In this document: one piece after another, positions 35,040 to 43,938 of the stretch | How positions within the stretch are numbered: the stretch's first letter is position 1 | Layout of the letters: every line of letters starts with the position of its first letter | Notes under the pieces: model-generated | The model's input: the letters and a program-made list of their open reading frames with translations, nothing else | The model's database searches: none | Told to the model about the DNA's origin: nothing | Assembly: GCF_023015615.1 (NCBI RefSeq) | Contig: NZ_JALKAJ010000005.1 | Span: forward strand, 372,001-436,000 | Direction of reading: 5' to 3' | Source: Qipengyuania sp. S6317L1 | Lineage (GTDB): Bacteria; Pseudomonadota; Alphaproteobacteria; Sphingomonadales; Sphingomonadaceae | DNA: 64,000 nucleotides | Made by a program: the position numbers and the translations under genes

Positions 35040-36839
35040 ATGTTTGAACAATCCAATCTTGAGCTTTGGCCGATTGGAAACTGTCAGGTTACCGCGCTTG
35101 TCGATGAAAGCGGGGCATTTGTCTGGGGCTGTATCCCGCGCGTTGACGGGGACCCTGTTTTCTCCGCGCTCCTTAACAACAGCCAGCGCGATGCGGGCAT
35201 CTGGCGCTTCGAACTTGAAGGGCAGGTGAGCGCCTCGCAGGAATATATTCGCAATACGCCGATCCTTGTTACCACCCTCAAGGCAGAGGATGGCGGTGCG
35301 ATTGAGGTGCTCGACTTTGCGCCGCGATATGAAGGGTCGGGCCGGATGTATCGTCCCGTCGCCTTTGCCCGCATCGTGCGGCCGATCAGCGGCCACCCGC
35401 GTATCAAGGTGGTCCTCAAACCGACGAGGAATTACGGCGCGGGCCTTGCCGATACCACGCACGGGACCAACCACATCCGCTATCTCGCGGGGGAGAACAC
35501 GCTACGCCTCTCCACCGATGCGCCCATCGGTTATATCGAGGAAGGGCGCATATTCCGCATCGAGGAGGACACGCACTTCTTCCTCGGTCCGGATGAACCC
35601 TTCGGCGGAAACCTGCGCGAAAACGTGCGCTCGATGGAGCAGGCGACGCGCAAATATTGGCAAAGCTGGGTAAGGGGGCTGCACATCCCGCTCGAATGGC
35701 AGGAAGAGGTCATTCGCTGCGCCATTACCCTCAAGCTGTGCCAGCACGAAGAGACGGGCGCGATTGTCGCTGCGCTCACCACCTCCATCCCCGAGGCCGC
35801 CCATTCGGAACGCAATTGGGACTATCGCTACTGCTGGATCAGGGACAGTTATTACACCATTCAGGCGCTCAACCGTCTGGGCGCGTTGGATGTGATGGAG
35901 AAATATCTCACCTATCTGCGCAACATCGTCGACGGCGCACGCGGGGGACAGATCCAGCCGCTGTATTCGGTGATGGGCGAAGACCGCTTGAGCGAGACGA
36001 CCGCATCATACCTTGCCGGTTATCGCGGGATGGGTCCGGTGCGGCGCGGTAACGCGGCCTACAAACAGATACAGCACGATTGCTATGGCCAGATCGTCCT
36101 GCCAAGCGCGCAAGGTTTCTTTGATCAACGGTTGCTCCGCCCCGCCGATGATGCCGATTTTGCCGCGCTTGAAGAAGTGGGCGACATGGCGTGGAACATG
36201 CACGACCAACCCGACGCTGGCCTGTGGGAATTCCGCACGCGCGAGGAAGTGCACACCTATTCCGCCGTGATGAGCTGGGCTGCGTGTGATCGTCTTGCCA
36301 ATGTGGCGGAGCATCTGGGTAAAGACGACCGCGCAACGCATTGGCGCACCCGTGCGGACCAGATCGCTGCGACAATCGAAGAAAAGGCGTGGAAGCCCGA
36401 TGGGAAGGGCGCAGGCCATTACGGCGCCAGTTTCGAAAGCGATTATCTGGACGCATCGCTTTTGCAGATGGTGGAGCTGCGTTTCCTGTCGCCCGACAAT
36501 GAACGCTTTCAGCAGACATTTGCCGCCGTCGAAGAGCACTTGAGGCGCGGCGATCATATGCTGCGCTATGCCGCTGAAGATGATTTTGGCGCGCCGGAGA
36601 CTGCGTTCAACGTGTGCACGTTCTGGCTGATCGAGGCGCTTCATCTGGCAGGACGCAGCGATGAAGCGCGCTCATTGTTTGAAACCATGCTCAGCCATAC
36701 GACCAAATCCGGCTTGCTGAGCGAGGATCTCGACTACGAAACGGGCGAGCTTTGGGGGAACTTCCCGCAGACTTATTCCTTGGTAGGTGTAATCAATTGT
36801 GCCGGACTGTTGTCCAAGCCGTGGAGTGAAGTGCGATAA
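35040..36839 (+). CDS. Glycoside hydrolase family 15 protein (trehalase/glucoamylase-like)
   Basis: A 599-residue enzyme. The N-terminal beta-sandwich starts LELWPIGNCQVTALVDE. The catalytic (alpha/alpha)6 barrel has RNWDYRYCWIRDSYY, a general-acid region EEVGDMAWNMHDQPDAGLWE, and the second catalytic Glu in LDYETGELWGNFPQTYS. Several GH15 members of this type hydrolyse trehalose; others cut alpha-glucosidic bonds. Lying between otsB and otsA, a role in trehalose turnover is likely. A TTG at 35025 with TAGGA before it is an alternative start. Its stop codon overlaps the predicted otsA start. Confidence 0.92.
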   Translation: MFEQSNLELWPIGNCQVTALVDESGAFVWGCIPRVDGDPVFSALLNNSQRDAGIWRFELEGQVSASQEYIRNTPILVTTLKAEDGGAIEVLDFAPRYEGSGRMYRPVAFARIVRPISGHPRIKVVLKPTRNYGAGLADTTHGTNHIRYLAGENTLRLSTDAPIGYIEEGRIFRIEEDTHFFLGPDEPFGGNLRENVRSMEQATRKYWQSWVRGLHIPLEWQEEVIRCAITLKLCQHEETGAIVAALTTSIPEAAHSERNWDYRYCWIRDSYYTIQALNRLGALDVMEKYLTYLRNIVDGARGGQIQPLYSVMGEDRLSETTASYLAGYRGMGPVRRGNAAYKQIQHDCYGQIVLPSAQGFFDQRLLRPADDADFAALEEVGDMAWNMHDQPDAGLWEFRTREEVHTYSAVMSWAACDRLANVAEHLGKDDRATHWRTRADQIAATIEEKAWKPDGKGAGHYGASFESDYLDASLLQMVELRFLSPDNERFQQTFAAVEEHLRRGDHMLRYAAEDDFGAPETAFNVCTFWLIEALHLAGRSDEARSLFETMLSHTTKSGLLSEDLDYETGELWGNFPQTYSLVGVINCAGLLSKPWSEVR

Positions 36840-38227
36840 GCCGTCTAGTTGTCATATCGAACCGTGTCGCCGTTCCCAAGGCGCGCGGTGCCGCGGGCGC
36901 GCAAGGCGGCCTTGCAGGCGCACTGAACGCAGCACTCAAGGATCGCGGCGGCGTGTGGTTCGGATGGTCGGGTCAGGAGAGCGACGAGCGTTCGGGCAAT
37001 CTCGACCTTCAGCGCAATGACGGCGTAACCACAGCGACGATTGACCTGTCGACCCAGGAACTGGGCGAATATTACAACGGATACGCCAATTCGACCCTGT
37101 GGCCGCTGTTTCACTATCGCATTGATCTGGCCCGCTACGAGAACAAGACAGGCGAGAGCTATGAGCGGGTGAATGACCGCTTTGCCGAAAATGTCCTGCC
37201 GCTGATCGAGGACGCGGACCTTGTCTGGGTCCACGATTATCACCTTATCCCCTTGGGCGAACGGTTGCGCTCGCGCGGGGTCAAGAACCGGATCGGCTTC
37301 TTCCTCCACACACCATGGCCACCGACGCGCCTCCTCACTTCGCTTCCGTTTCATGAGCGGTTGGTGAAAACCATGCTGTCTTATGATCTCATCGGTTTTC
37401 AGACGCCGGAATGGCTGTCCAGCTTTGTGCATTATTGCGAAAATGAACTTGGCGCCGAGGTTGACCATGACAGCGGTCAGATCACCCACGAAGGGCGCAC
37501 GACAATTGCGCGCGCCTACCCGATCGGGATCGATTGGGAGCATTTTCAGGCCGAGGGCGCAAAGCCGGCGGCCAAGGATGCCGAAAAGCGTTTCCTCGCC
37601 TCGATCCGGGGGCGGACCGGCATGATTGGTGTGGACCGGCTGGATTATTCCAAGGGGCTTCCCGAACGCATCGACGGCATCGGGCGCTTTTTTGATGAGC
37701 ATCCCGACCGCGTGCGCGATCTTGTCTTCATCCAGATCGCGCCGCCCAGCCGCGAGGATGTCGAAAGCTATCAGGAAATCCGCGCGGAGCTTGAACAGAA
37801 AACCGGACAGATCAACGGCGCGCGATCCGAGGTTGATCTCGTGCCCATTCGATACGTCAACAAGGGGTATTCCCACGCCGAGCTCTTCGGCTTTTTCAGG
37901 GCATCAAAGATTGGCTTGGTCACTCCCTTGCGAGACGGGATGAACCTTGTGGCCAAGGAATATGTCGCAGCGCAGGACCCCGAAAATCCGGGCGTGCTTG
38001 TCCTGTCCGATTTTGCAGGCGCGGCCTATCAGCTCGACTGCGATGGCAAGGGCGCGTTGCTGGTCAACCCGCACAGTCCCGATGCTCTGGCGATGGCGAT
38101 TGGCAAGGCTCTTGATATGCCGCTGGAGGAGCGCAAGAGCCGTTATCAGGCGATGATTGCCACCGTGCGCGATGATAATGTGCGCGAATGGACAACGCAG
38201 TTCTGTGACGATCTGGCCGCTGGCTAG
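36836..38227 (+). CDS. otsA: Trehalose-6-phosphate synthase with an apparent ATA start codon
   Basis: A 463-residue GT20 enzyme (E. coli OtsA: 474) that makes trehalose-6-phosphate from UDP-glucose and glucose-6-phosphate. Motifs: SRLVVISNR at the N-terminus, AQGGLAGAL, WVHDYHLIPLGERL, DRLDYSKGLPERI, and GLVTPLRDGMNLVAKEYVAAQ. The first standard start in this frame is a GTG at 36953, which would remove the SNR and GGL substrate-binding motifs. An in-frame TGA at 36827 rules out starts further upstream. The only candidate that restores the family N-terminus is ATA at 36836, in the ATAA overlap with the GH15 stop. GGAG lies 9 bases before it. Confidence 0.9.
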   Translation: MSRLVVISNRVAVPKARGAAGAQGGLAGALNAALKDRGGVWFGWSGQESDERSGNLDLQRNDGVTTATIDLSTQELGEYYNGYANSTLWPLFHYRIDLARYENKTGESYERVNDRFAENVLPLIEDADLVWVHDYHLIPLGERLRSRGVKNRIGFFLHTPWPPTRLLTSLPFHERLVKTMLSYDLIGFQTPEWLSSFVHYCENELGAEVDHDSGQITHEGRTTIARAYPIGIDWEHFQAEGAKPAAKDAEKRFLASIRGRTGMIGVDRLDYSKGLPERIDGIGRFFDEHPDRVRDLVFIQIAPPSREDVESYQEIRAELEQKTGQINGARSEVDLVPIRYVNKGYSHAELFGFFRASKIGLVTPLRDGMNLVAKEYVAAQDPENPGVLVLSDFAGAAYQLDCDGKGALLVNPHSPDALAMAIGKALDMPLEERKSRYQAMIATVRDDNVREWTTQFCDDLAAG

Positions 38228-38229
38228 CT

Positions 38230-38691
38230 CTATATCACGCGGCGCGGAACAGGGTTTACCTGCGTGGTCAGTCCTGCGCTTTCCTCAAGATAGGTTTGCA
38301 GGTCCTTGTGGCGCGGTTGATCGTTGTGCCGCGCCAATATTCGCCGCACCCGCAAGGTGAGCCCGCGCGGATCGAAGGGCTTGCGGATGTATCCTTGCGC
38401 CCCTTCGAAGGTGGCGCGCGCTTCGTCCTGTGCGCCGCTCATCGCGGTGAACATGAGAACGGGCAGATCGTAAAATTCGGGCGATTGACGCAGCTTGCGA
38501 AGCAGTCCGAGGCCGGACATGCCCGGCATATTCTGATCGAGCAGGAGCACATGGGGGCGACGCCTTTTCAAAAGTTCCCAGCAATCCTCTGCGCTCGTCA
38601 CCCAGCCACAGGCGTGACCTGCGTCAATCAATGCCTGACTTGCAAGCTCTGCGATGAGGTCGTCATCATCAGCGATCAAAATATAGGCCAT
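38230..38691 (-). CDS. Single-domain response regulator
   Basis: A 153-residue receiver protein. MAYILIADDDDLIAE at 38691 is taken as the start; the frame extends 21 codons further without family similarity. The acidic pair is in ADDDD, the phospho-acceptor Asp in LLLDQNMPGMSGL, the Thr in MFTAMSG and the Lys in IRKPFDP. After the receiver domain come about 30 residues with no output domain. Such proteins act through protein contacts with kinases or targets. No histidine kinase gene is adjacent. It converges with otsA two bases away. Confidence 0.88.
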   Translation of the reverse strand: MAYILIADDDDLIAELASQALIDAGHACGWVTSAEDCWELLKRRRPHVLLLDQNMPGMSGLGLLRKLRQSPEFYDLPVLMFTAMSGAQDEARATFEGAQGYIRKPFDPRGLTLRVRRILARHNDQPRHKDLQTYLEESAGLTTQVNPVPRRVI

Positions 38692-38849
38692 ATGCGTTTC
38701 TGCCAATTGGAGTTGGGGCGGAGATGATTTCTCCGGATTAAACGCCTGCGGCAAATTGCACGTTCCGCTCGCCCCTCGAATGCCTACTTAAGGGCCATTG
38801 CGTAGCGGCGGCTTGCCGTTGAGCGCGCGCGCTGTCACACGGTGAGCCT

Positions 38850-39653
38850 ATGATTCGAGACACATCCCAAAAACCTTTTCCTGACCCCTTCCTCACCACA
38901 GAAGGGATCCACAATCTGCGCGACTATGGCGGTTATAAAGGCGCCGATGGCGCGCGCGTGAAAAAGGGGCTCTTGTTTCGATCTGGCCAGCACAAGGACG
39001 CAAGCGCAGCGGATCTGGATCTCGTGCAGAGCCTTGGAATTCAAACGATCGTCGATTTTCGCGGGGAGAGCGAGCGCTCGAGTTTCCCGTGCCAACGGCA
39101 TGCGAATTTCAACGCCCACGTGATTGCATTTGATGGCGAAACCTCAAGCTCACCACCCCACGAAGGGGGCGCTGGCAGCGGGGAGATGACCCCCGAAAAA
39201 GGGCGTCAGCGCATGATTGCGGTTTACACAAGAATGCCGGTTAACCCCGCGATGATCGACATGTTCTCGCGCTATTTCAACGCGCTGGAAACGCGCGATG
39301 GCGGCAATCTGATCCACTGTTTTGCGGGTAAGGACCGCACGGGCGTGGGTGCAAGCCTGCTGCTGCATACGCTTGGCGTGCATTACGATGATATTCTGGC
39401 AGAGTTCATGCTGACCAATGACGCGCCGACACAGCACATCCTTGAAGCCCAGTCGCTTCCCCGGATGCAGGCGCATTACGGCGAAATTGACCCCGAAGCC
39501 ATCCGCAACCTGATGGGCGTTCGCGAGGAATATCTTGGCACATATTGGCAGGAGGTGACGAAGAGCCATGGATCTGTCGATAATTATCTGGCGCAAACCT
39601 TAGGTGTGGATGAGACAAGGAAAGCTCGCCTGAGAGAACGCCTGCTGGCGTGA
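38850..39653 (+). CDS. Protein tyrosine phosphatase-like protein
   Basis: A 267-residue protein of the tyrosine phosphatase 3 / DUF442-like group. NLRDYGGYKGADG near residue 16 and the catalytic loop HCFAGKDRTGVGASLLL (HCxxxxxR) near 152 define the family. Bacterial members dephosphorylate tyrosine or phosphoinositide-like substrates; the real substrate is unknown. There is no signal peptide. A 62-base gap separates it from trxB, so co-transcription is possible. Confidence 0.88.
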   Translation: MIRDTSQKPFPDPFLTTEGIHNLRDYGGYKGADGARVKKGLLFRSGQHKDASAADLDLVQSLGIQTIVDFRGESERSSFPCQRHANFNAHVIAFDGETSSSPPHEGGAGSGEMTPEKGRQRMIAVYTRMPVNPAMIDMFSRYFNALETRDGGNLIHCFAGKDRTGVGASLLLHTLGVHYDDILAEFMLTNDAPTQHILEAQSLPRMQAHYGEIDPEAIRNLMGVREEYLGTYWQEVTKSHGSVDNYLAQTLGVDETRKARLRERLLA

Positions 39654-39715
39654 CATTGGCGCCGGGCGCCCCCATATCCCACTCAACAATGATTTGAGAC
39701 TTCAAGAGACGACTT

Positions 39716-40684
39716 ATGGCTACCCATCGCACAAAAATGCTTATCATCGGTTCGGGTCCTGCTGGCTATTCCGCCGCGATTTACGCCGCGCGCGCCATGC
39801 TCGAACCGATTGTGGTTCAGGGCCTTCAACCCGGCGGTCAGTTGACCATCACCACCGATGTCGAAAACTATCCAGGCTACCGCGACGTGGTGCAGGGCCC
39901 GTGGATGATGGAAGAAATGAAAGCGCAGGCCGAAAATGTCGGCACGCGCATGATGTATGACATCATCACCGAAGTTGACCTTGAGCATGGTTCGCCATTC
40001 CGCGCGGTTGCTGACAGTGGCGATGAATATATCGCCGATACCATTGTTATTGCCACCGGCGCGCAGGCCAAATGGCTGGGCGTGCCGGGCGAACAGGAGC
40101 TCGGCGGCAAGGGCGTTTCGGCCTGCGCGACCTGCGATGGTTTCTTCTATCGCGGCAAAAAGGTCGCCGTGATCGGCGGGGGCAACACCGCAGTTGAAGA
40201 GGCGCTTTACCTTACCAACCATTCCGATGACGTGACGATCATCCACCGCCGCGATGAATTTCGCGCGGAAAAGATCCTGCAGGACCGCGTATTCAAGTCG
40301 GACAAGATCAACGTCATGTGGAACAAGACGGTTGAAAGCTTTGAAGCGGGCGAAGACGGCTCGCTTGGCCATCTTAACCTGAAGGACACGGTGACAGGCG
40401 AAAGCTCGACCCTCGAAGTCGACGGCGCTTTTGTTGCCATCGGGCACGCACCATCAACCGAATTGTTCGAAGGCAAGCTGCCGATGCACTCGGGCAAATA
40501 TCTCGAGGTTGAACCCGGCACGCCCAAGACCGCGATTCCAGGCGTATTTGCCGCAGGCGATGTCACCGATGCTGTCTATCGCCAGGCGGTCACGGCTGCT
40601 GGCATGGGCTGCATGGCGGCGCTCGACGCAGAACGTTTCCTCGCCACGCTCGAAGACGCACGCGAAGTCGAAGCGGCCGAATAA
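39716..40684 (+). CDS. trxB: Thioredoxin-disulfide reductase
   Basis: A 322-residue NADPH-dependent flavoprotein. The N-terminal FAD motif is IIGSGPAGYSAAIYAARA, the redox-active cysteines are in SACATCDGFF, the NADPH motif is VIGGGNTAVEEALYL, and the C-terminal FAD motif is GVFAAGDVTD. TrxB reduces thioredoxin for ribonucleotide reduction and disulfide repair in the cytoplasm. Length and start match the family. A stem-loop lies 9 bases after the stop, shared with the convergent MAPEG genes. Confidence 0.97.
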   Translation: MATHRTKMLIIGSGPAGYSAAIYAARAMLEPIVVQGLQPGGQLTITTDVENYPGYRDVVQGPWMMEEMKAQAENVGTRMMYDIITEVDLEHGSPFRAVADSGDEYIADTIVIATGAQAKWLGVPGEQELGGKGVSACATCDGFFYRGKKVAVIGGGNTAVEEALYLTNHSDDVTIIHRRDEFRAEKILQDRVFKSDKINVMWNKTVESFEAGEDGSLGHLNLKDTVTGESSTLEVDGAFVAIGHAPSTELFEGKLPMHSGKYLEVEPGTPKTAIPGVFAAGDVTDAVYRQAVTAAGMGCMAALDAERFLATLEDAREVEAAE

Positions 40685-40715
40685 AAAGGGTAGGGGGCAG
40701 CCGCCTAGCTGCCCC
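40683..40715 (-). terminator. Stem-loop between trxB and the MAPEG pair
   Basis: A perfect 8-bp stem (40694-40701 with 40708-40715) and a 6-base loop. Read on the minus strand, a run of five T follows after six bases, so it probably ends the MAPEG transcript. Read on the plus strand it follows trxB closely but lacks a T-run. Confidence 0.5.
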
Positions 40716-40722
40716 GATACCA

Positions 40723-41160
40723 TCAGGCAAAGACGATAAACGCCGCCTTTGCGATCAACACGATCAGAACCACGCTCGACACGGCGAACAATACGAAGCG
40801 CACCATCACGCGGTTGGCGGTCACTTGCACGAGGCTGTGCATGACGCGAAGCCCGGTGTAAATCCACGCCAGAAAGGCGTTCATCCCGTCGCCTTGACCA
40901 ACAATCGCGAGGATGATGGCCACAGCGTAAAACACCGTGGGCGCTTCGTGCAGGTGGTTGTAATTGTCCGCTTTCCAATTGACGCGCTCGGGCAATTTTT
41001 CGCGCAGGCTGGCCGGTGTTGTCCCCACCAGCTTTGATGGTTCGGGGATTTCGGGACTTGCGCTCATCGCAGGGATGCGCGTTGCGTACATCCACGCCCA
41101 CATTATCATCGTCCAGATCATCAGCGCGATCGCTGGGGCGAGAATATCCATTCCAATCAT
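40723..41160 (-). CDS. MAPEG-family membrane protein (copy 2 of a tandem pair)
   Basis: A 145-residue protein with four membrane segments. The MAPEG pattern is visible: NWKADNYNHLHEAPTVFYA in the loop after helix 1, and TGLRVMHSLVQ in helix 3. Eukaryotic MAPEG members are membrane glutathione transferases; the bacterial ones are mostly uncharacterised. It lies 21 bases after a second MAPEG gene with the same motifs, so the pair arose by duplication. An alternative start is the ATG three codons later. Confidence 0.88.
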   Translation of the reverse strand: MIGMDILAPAIALMIWTMIMWAWMYATRIPAMSASPEIPEPSKLVGTTPASLREKLPERVNWKADNYNHLHEAPTVFYAVAIILAIVGQGDGMNAFLAWIYTGLRVMHSLVQVTANRVMVRFVLFAVSSVVLIVLIAKAAFIVFA

Positions 41161-41181
41161 GTTTGATCCCTCAAAAATCTT

Positions 41182-41634
41182 TTATTGCGGTGCAATGCTA
41201 GGGTCAGCGAAAGCGGTCGCAATCACCGCCCGCACTGCAAGGACGGCAAGCACGATTGTGCTGGCAAGAAACAGCATAAAACGCACCGGGATTTTGTTCA
41301 CCAGAATCTGCCAAAGCGAGTGTGCGATGCGCAAGGCGACGTAGCCCCACGCCAGCATTATATCAATCGCGCCCGCTCCCACGATCGCAAGGATCGCGCT
41401 GACCGCGTAAAAGAGCGTGGGTTGTTCATGCAAATGGGTGTGATTGTGCGCTGGCCAGTTTGCCTTGTCCGGGATGACCCCTTCAAGATCGCTTCCCCGG
41501 ACGCCTTTCTTGCCAAGCTTCGATTTGTCCTGAACCTTTGCGAGCGAGCCAAAGCGCGGCGGGATTATCCAGAAAAGCACAATGATAGTCCACACAACCA
41601 GAACGGCTGCGGGTGCGAGCATTTGAGCTTGCAT
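41182..41634 (-). CDS. MAPEG-family membrane protein (copy 1 of a tandem pair)
   Basis: A 150-residue protein with four membrane segments and the same motifs as its neighbour: NWPAHNHTHLHEQPTLFYA and LRIAHSLWQ. The loop between helix 1 and the histidine motif is lysine-rich (KVQDKSKLGKKG) and differs between the two copies. It is first in the pair. A membrane-bound glutathione-dependent activity is possible from the family, but not shown here. Confidence 0.88.
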   Translation of the reverse strand: MQAQMLAPAAVLVVWTIIVLFWIIPPRFGSLAKVQDKSKLGKKGVRGSDLEGVIPDKANWPAHNHTHLHEQPTLFYAVSAILAIVGAGAIDIMLAWGYVALRIAHSLWQILVNKIPVRFMLFLASTIVLAVLAVRAVIATAFADPSIAPQ

Positions 41635-41719
41635 GATAATGGTCCCTTACATTTGTTTTTTCGATTGTCTGTGCGTCGGTGCGTGAATTGTCAAACGCGC
41701 AACAGGCATTGAATGCAGG

Positions 41720-42664
41720 TCAATTGCGGATCGTTTCCGCGAAGGCTTGCGGATCCGCATTTCCGCCTGTGATCATGATGACTGTGCCTTCATCGAGGGG
41801 GATCTTGCCGCTCAATGCTGCCGCCAAGGCGGCGGCGCCGCCGGGCTCGACCACCATCCGCAAATTGGCAAAGGCCCATCGCTGTGCCTCGCGCACCTGG
41901 CCATCGGTGACACTTGTCCCCGGTTCGGCGCGCCCCTTGAGCACCTCGAGATTGATGGATTTCGTCGCCGTCGGCTGAAGCGCGTCGCAGATGGTTTTGG
42001 GAGCATCCTTTGGGGCGTGCACGATCTCGCCTTTTGCCAGCGCGCGTCCGACCATATCCCAGCCTTCGGGCTCGACCACATGGACCGCGGTGTTCGGGCA
42101 CCCGATCGCAAGTCCTGCCGCAAGCCCTCCGCCCCCGCAACACACGATGAAGCGCGATGGATCTGTTCCAAGCTGTCCCGCCGCCTCGATACCGGCTGAG
42201 CCCTGACCTTCGATCACCCATGGATCGCCAAAGGCATGGACCAGCGTTCCTCCGCGCTCTCTGATCAGGTGGGCTGCAACTTCGTCGCGGTCTTCGCCGG
42301 GCCTGTCGTAAAGCACCACTTCGGCGCCAAGTGCCCTTGTGTTGGCAAGCTTCACCTCCGGCGCATCCCGCGGCATGACAATAACGGCATTCATGCCGAG
42401 CCTTCTTGCGGCCCAGGCAACGCCTTGTGCATGATTGCCGGACGACACCGCGATCACGCCGCGGGCGCGCTCTTCCTCGTCGAGGTTGGAAAGCCGCCAC
42501 CACGCGCCCCTGATCTTGAATGCGCCGATAGGCTGGAGATTTTCGGCCTTCACGAAACAGCGCACGCCGTCGATCTCAACCGGCAAAAGCGGTGTTGGCG
42601 GTACAATTTCGGCAATGCTTGCGGCTGCGGCAACGACGCCTTCAAATGTAGGTGTTCGGATCAT
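41720..42664 (-). CDS. Threonine/serine dehydratase-like PLP enzyme
   Basis: A 314-residue fold-type II PLP enzyme. The PLP lysine is in GAFKIRGAWW, SSGNHAQGVAWAA is the substrate loop, and CCGGGGLAAG binds the cofactor phosphate. There is no C-terminal ACT domain, so it resembles catabolic threonine dehydratase or serine racemase rather than feedback-controlled IlvA. It diverges from the carboxyspermidine dehydrogenase gene with a 62-base gap. Confidence 0.88.
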   Translation of the reverse strand: MIRTPTFEGVVAAAASIAEIVPPTPLLPVEIDGVRCFVKAENLQPIGAFKIRGAWWRLSNLDEEERARGVIAVSSGNHAQGVAWAARRLGMNAVIVMPRDAPEVKLANTRALGAEVVLYDRPGEDRDEVAAHLIRERGGTLVHAFGDPWVIEGQGSAGIEAAGQLGTDPSRFIVCCGGGGLAAGLAIGCPNTAVHVVEPEGWDMVGRALAKGEIVHAPKDAPKTICDALQPTATKSINLEVLKGRAEPGTSVTDGQVREAQRWAFANLRMVVEPGGAAALAAALSGKIPLDEGTVIMITGGNADPQAFAETIRN

Positions 42665-42726
42665 TTGTAGCCATTAACGCATTAGAGTAGAGGATGCGCA
42701 AGATTCGAATTGAAAGGTGGCAAAAT

Positions 42727-43938
42727 ATGTCAAAGGTTTTGGTAGTCGGGGCAGGGGGCGTTAGCTCGGTTTGCGTTCACAAAATGGCGATGAACTCGGA
42801 CATTTTCCCCGAGATCCATCTGGCCAGCCGCACCAGGTCGAAATGCGACAAGATCGCGGCCTCTGTCAAAGAGCGCACTGGCGTGGATGTGCCGACCTAC
42901 GAAATCGACGCTGAAGAAGTGCCGGCGATGGTCAACCTCATCAGAAAAGTTGGCGCGACCCTCGTCGTCAATCTCGCGCTTCCCTATCAGGATTTGCCGA
43001 TCATGGACGCCTGCCTGGAAGCGGGCGTGCATTATCTGGACACCGCCAATTACGAGCCCAAGGATGAGGCAAAGTTCGAATACAAATGGCAGTGGGCCTA
43101 TCACGATCGCTTCAAGAAAGCGGGTTTGATGGCGTTGCTTGGTTCTGGCTTTGACCCCGGTGTGACGAGCGTTTTCACCATGTGGCTGAAGAAGCATAAG
43201 CTCAAAACCATCCGCACGCTCGACATTCTCGACTGCAATGGCGGCGACCACGGACAGGCTTTTGCGACCAACTTCAATCCGGAAATCAACATCCGCGAAG
43301 TGACCGCACCTGCGCGCCACTGGGAAAACGGTGAGTGGGTTGAAACGCCCGCCATGCAGGTAAAGACCGAGTTCGATTTCGAGGCGGTTGGTCCCAAGAA
43401 CGCCTACCTTATGTATCACGAAGAGCTTGAAAGCCTCGCCAAATTCAACCCGGAGATCGAGCGCGCGCGTTTCTGGATGACGTTTGGTGATGAATACATC
43501 AAGCACCTCACCGTGCTTCAGAATGTTGGCATGACGCGGATTGATCCGGTCAAATACAAGGGCCGCGAAATCATCCCGCTGCAATTCCTCGCCGCTGTGC
43601 TGCCCAAGCCTGAAACGCTGGGCGAGACGACCAAGGGCAACACCAATATCGGCTGCATTGCGACCGGCGAGGCTCTCGATGGATCGGGCGAAAAGACCTT
43701 CTACATCAACAATATCTGCTCCCACGAAGCAGCGTATGAGGAAACCGGCAACCAGGCGGTAAGCTACACCACCGGCGTGCCCGCCATGATCGGCGCAGCA
43801 ATGATGGTGCAGGGCACTTGGGAAGGGCAGGGCGTCTTCAACATGGAAGAGATGGACCCTGATCCTTTCATGGAGATGCTCAACCAGCATGGCCTGCCGT
43901 GGCAGGTGAAAGAGCTTGACGGGCCGGTCGGGTTTTAA
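42727..43938 (+). CDS. Carboxynorspermidine/carboxyspermidine dehydrogenase
   Basis: A 403-residue saccharopine-dehydrogenase-like enzyme. The Rossmann motif VLVVGAGGVSSV opens the protein; LDTANYEPKDEAKFEY and GSGFDPGVTSVF are typical of the carboxynorspermidine branch. It reductively condenses aspartate semialdehyde with putrescine or diaminopropane. The next gene, overlapping by one base (TAATG), encodes the matching decarboxylase, which fixes the assignment. The ATG at 42727 has AAAGGTGG upstream; an earlier in-frame ATG at 42694 is less likely. Confidence 0.92.
   Translation: MSKVLVVGAGGVSSVCVHKMAMNSDIFPEIHLASRTRSKCDKIAASVKERTGVDVPTYEIDAEEVPAMVNLIRKVGATLVVNLALPYQDLPIMDACLEAGVHYLDTANYEPKDEAKFEYKWQWAYHDRFKKAGLMALLGSGFDPGVTSVFTMWLKKHKLKTIRTLDILDCNGGDHGQAFATNFNPEINIREVTAPARHWENGEWVETPAMQVKTEFDFEAVGPKNAYLMYHEELESLAKFNPEIERARFWMTFGDEYIKHLTVLQNVGMTRIDPVKYKGREIIPLQFLAAVLPKPETLGETTKGNTNIGCIATGEALDGSGEKTFYINNICSHEAAYEETGNQAVSYTTGVPAMIGAAMMVQGTWEGQGVFNMEEMDPDPFMEMLNQHGLPWQVKELDGPVGF

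Noticed and set aside
36800..36870. GH15-OtsA fusion by -1 frameshifting
   Set aside because: The junction has no slippery heptamer. A coupled restart at ATA with GGAG upstream explains it more simply.
36953..38227. otsA starting at GTG 36953
   Set aside because: This start removes the N-terminal substrate-binding motifs that are encoded in frame just upstream, so it is a truncated call.
42730..43890. 386-codon open frame on the minus strand
   Set aside because: It is antisense to the carboxyspermidine dehydrogenase gene and composed like other shadow frames.
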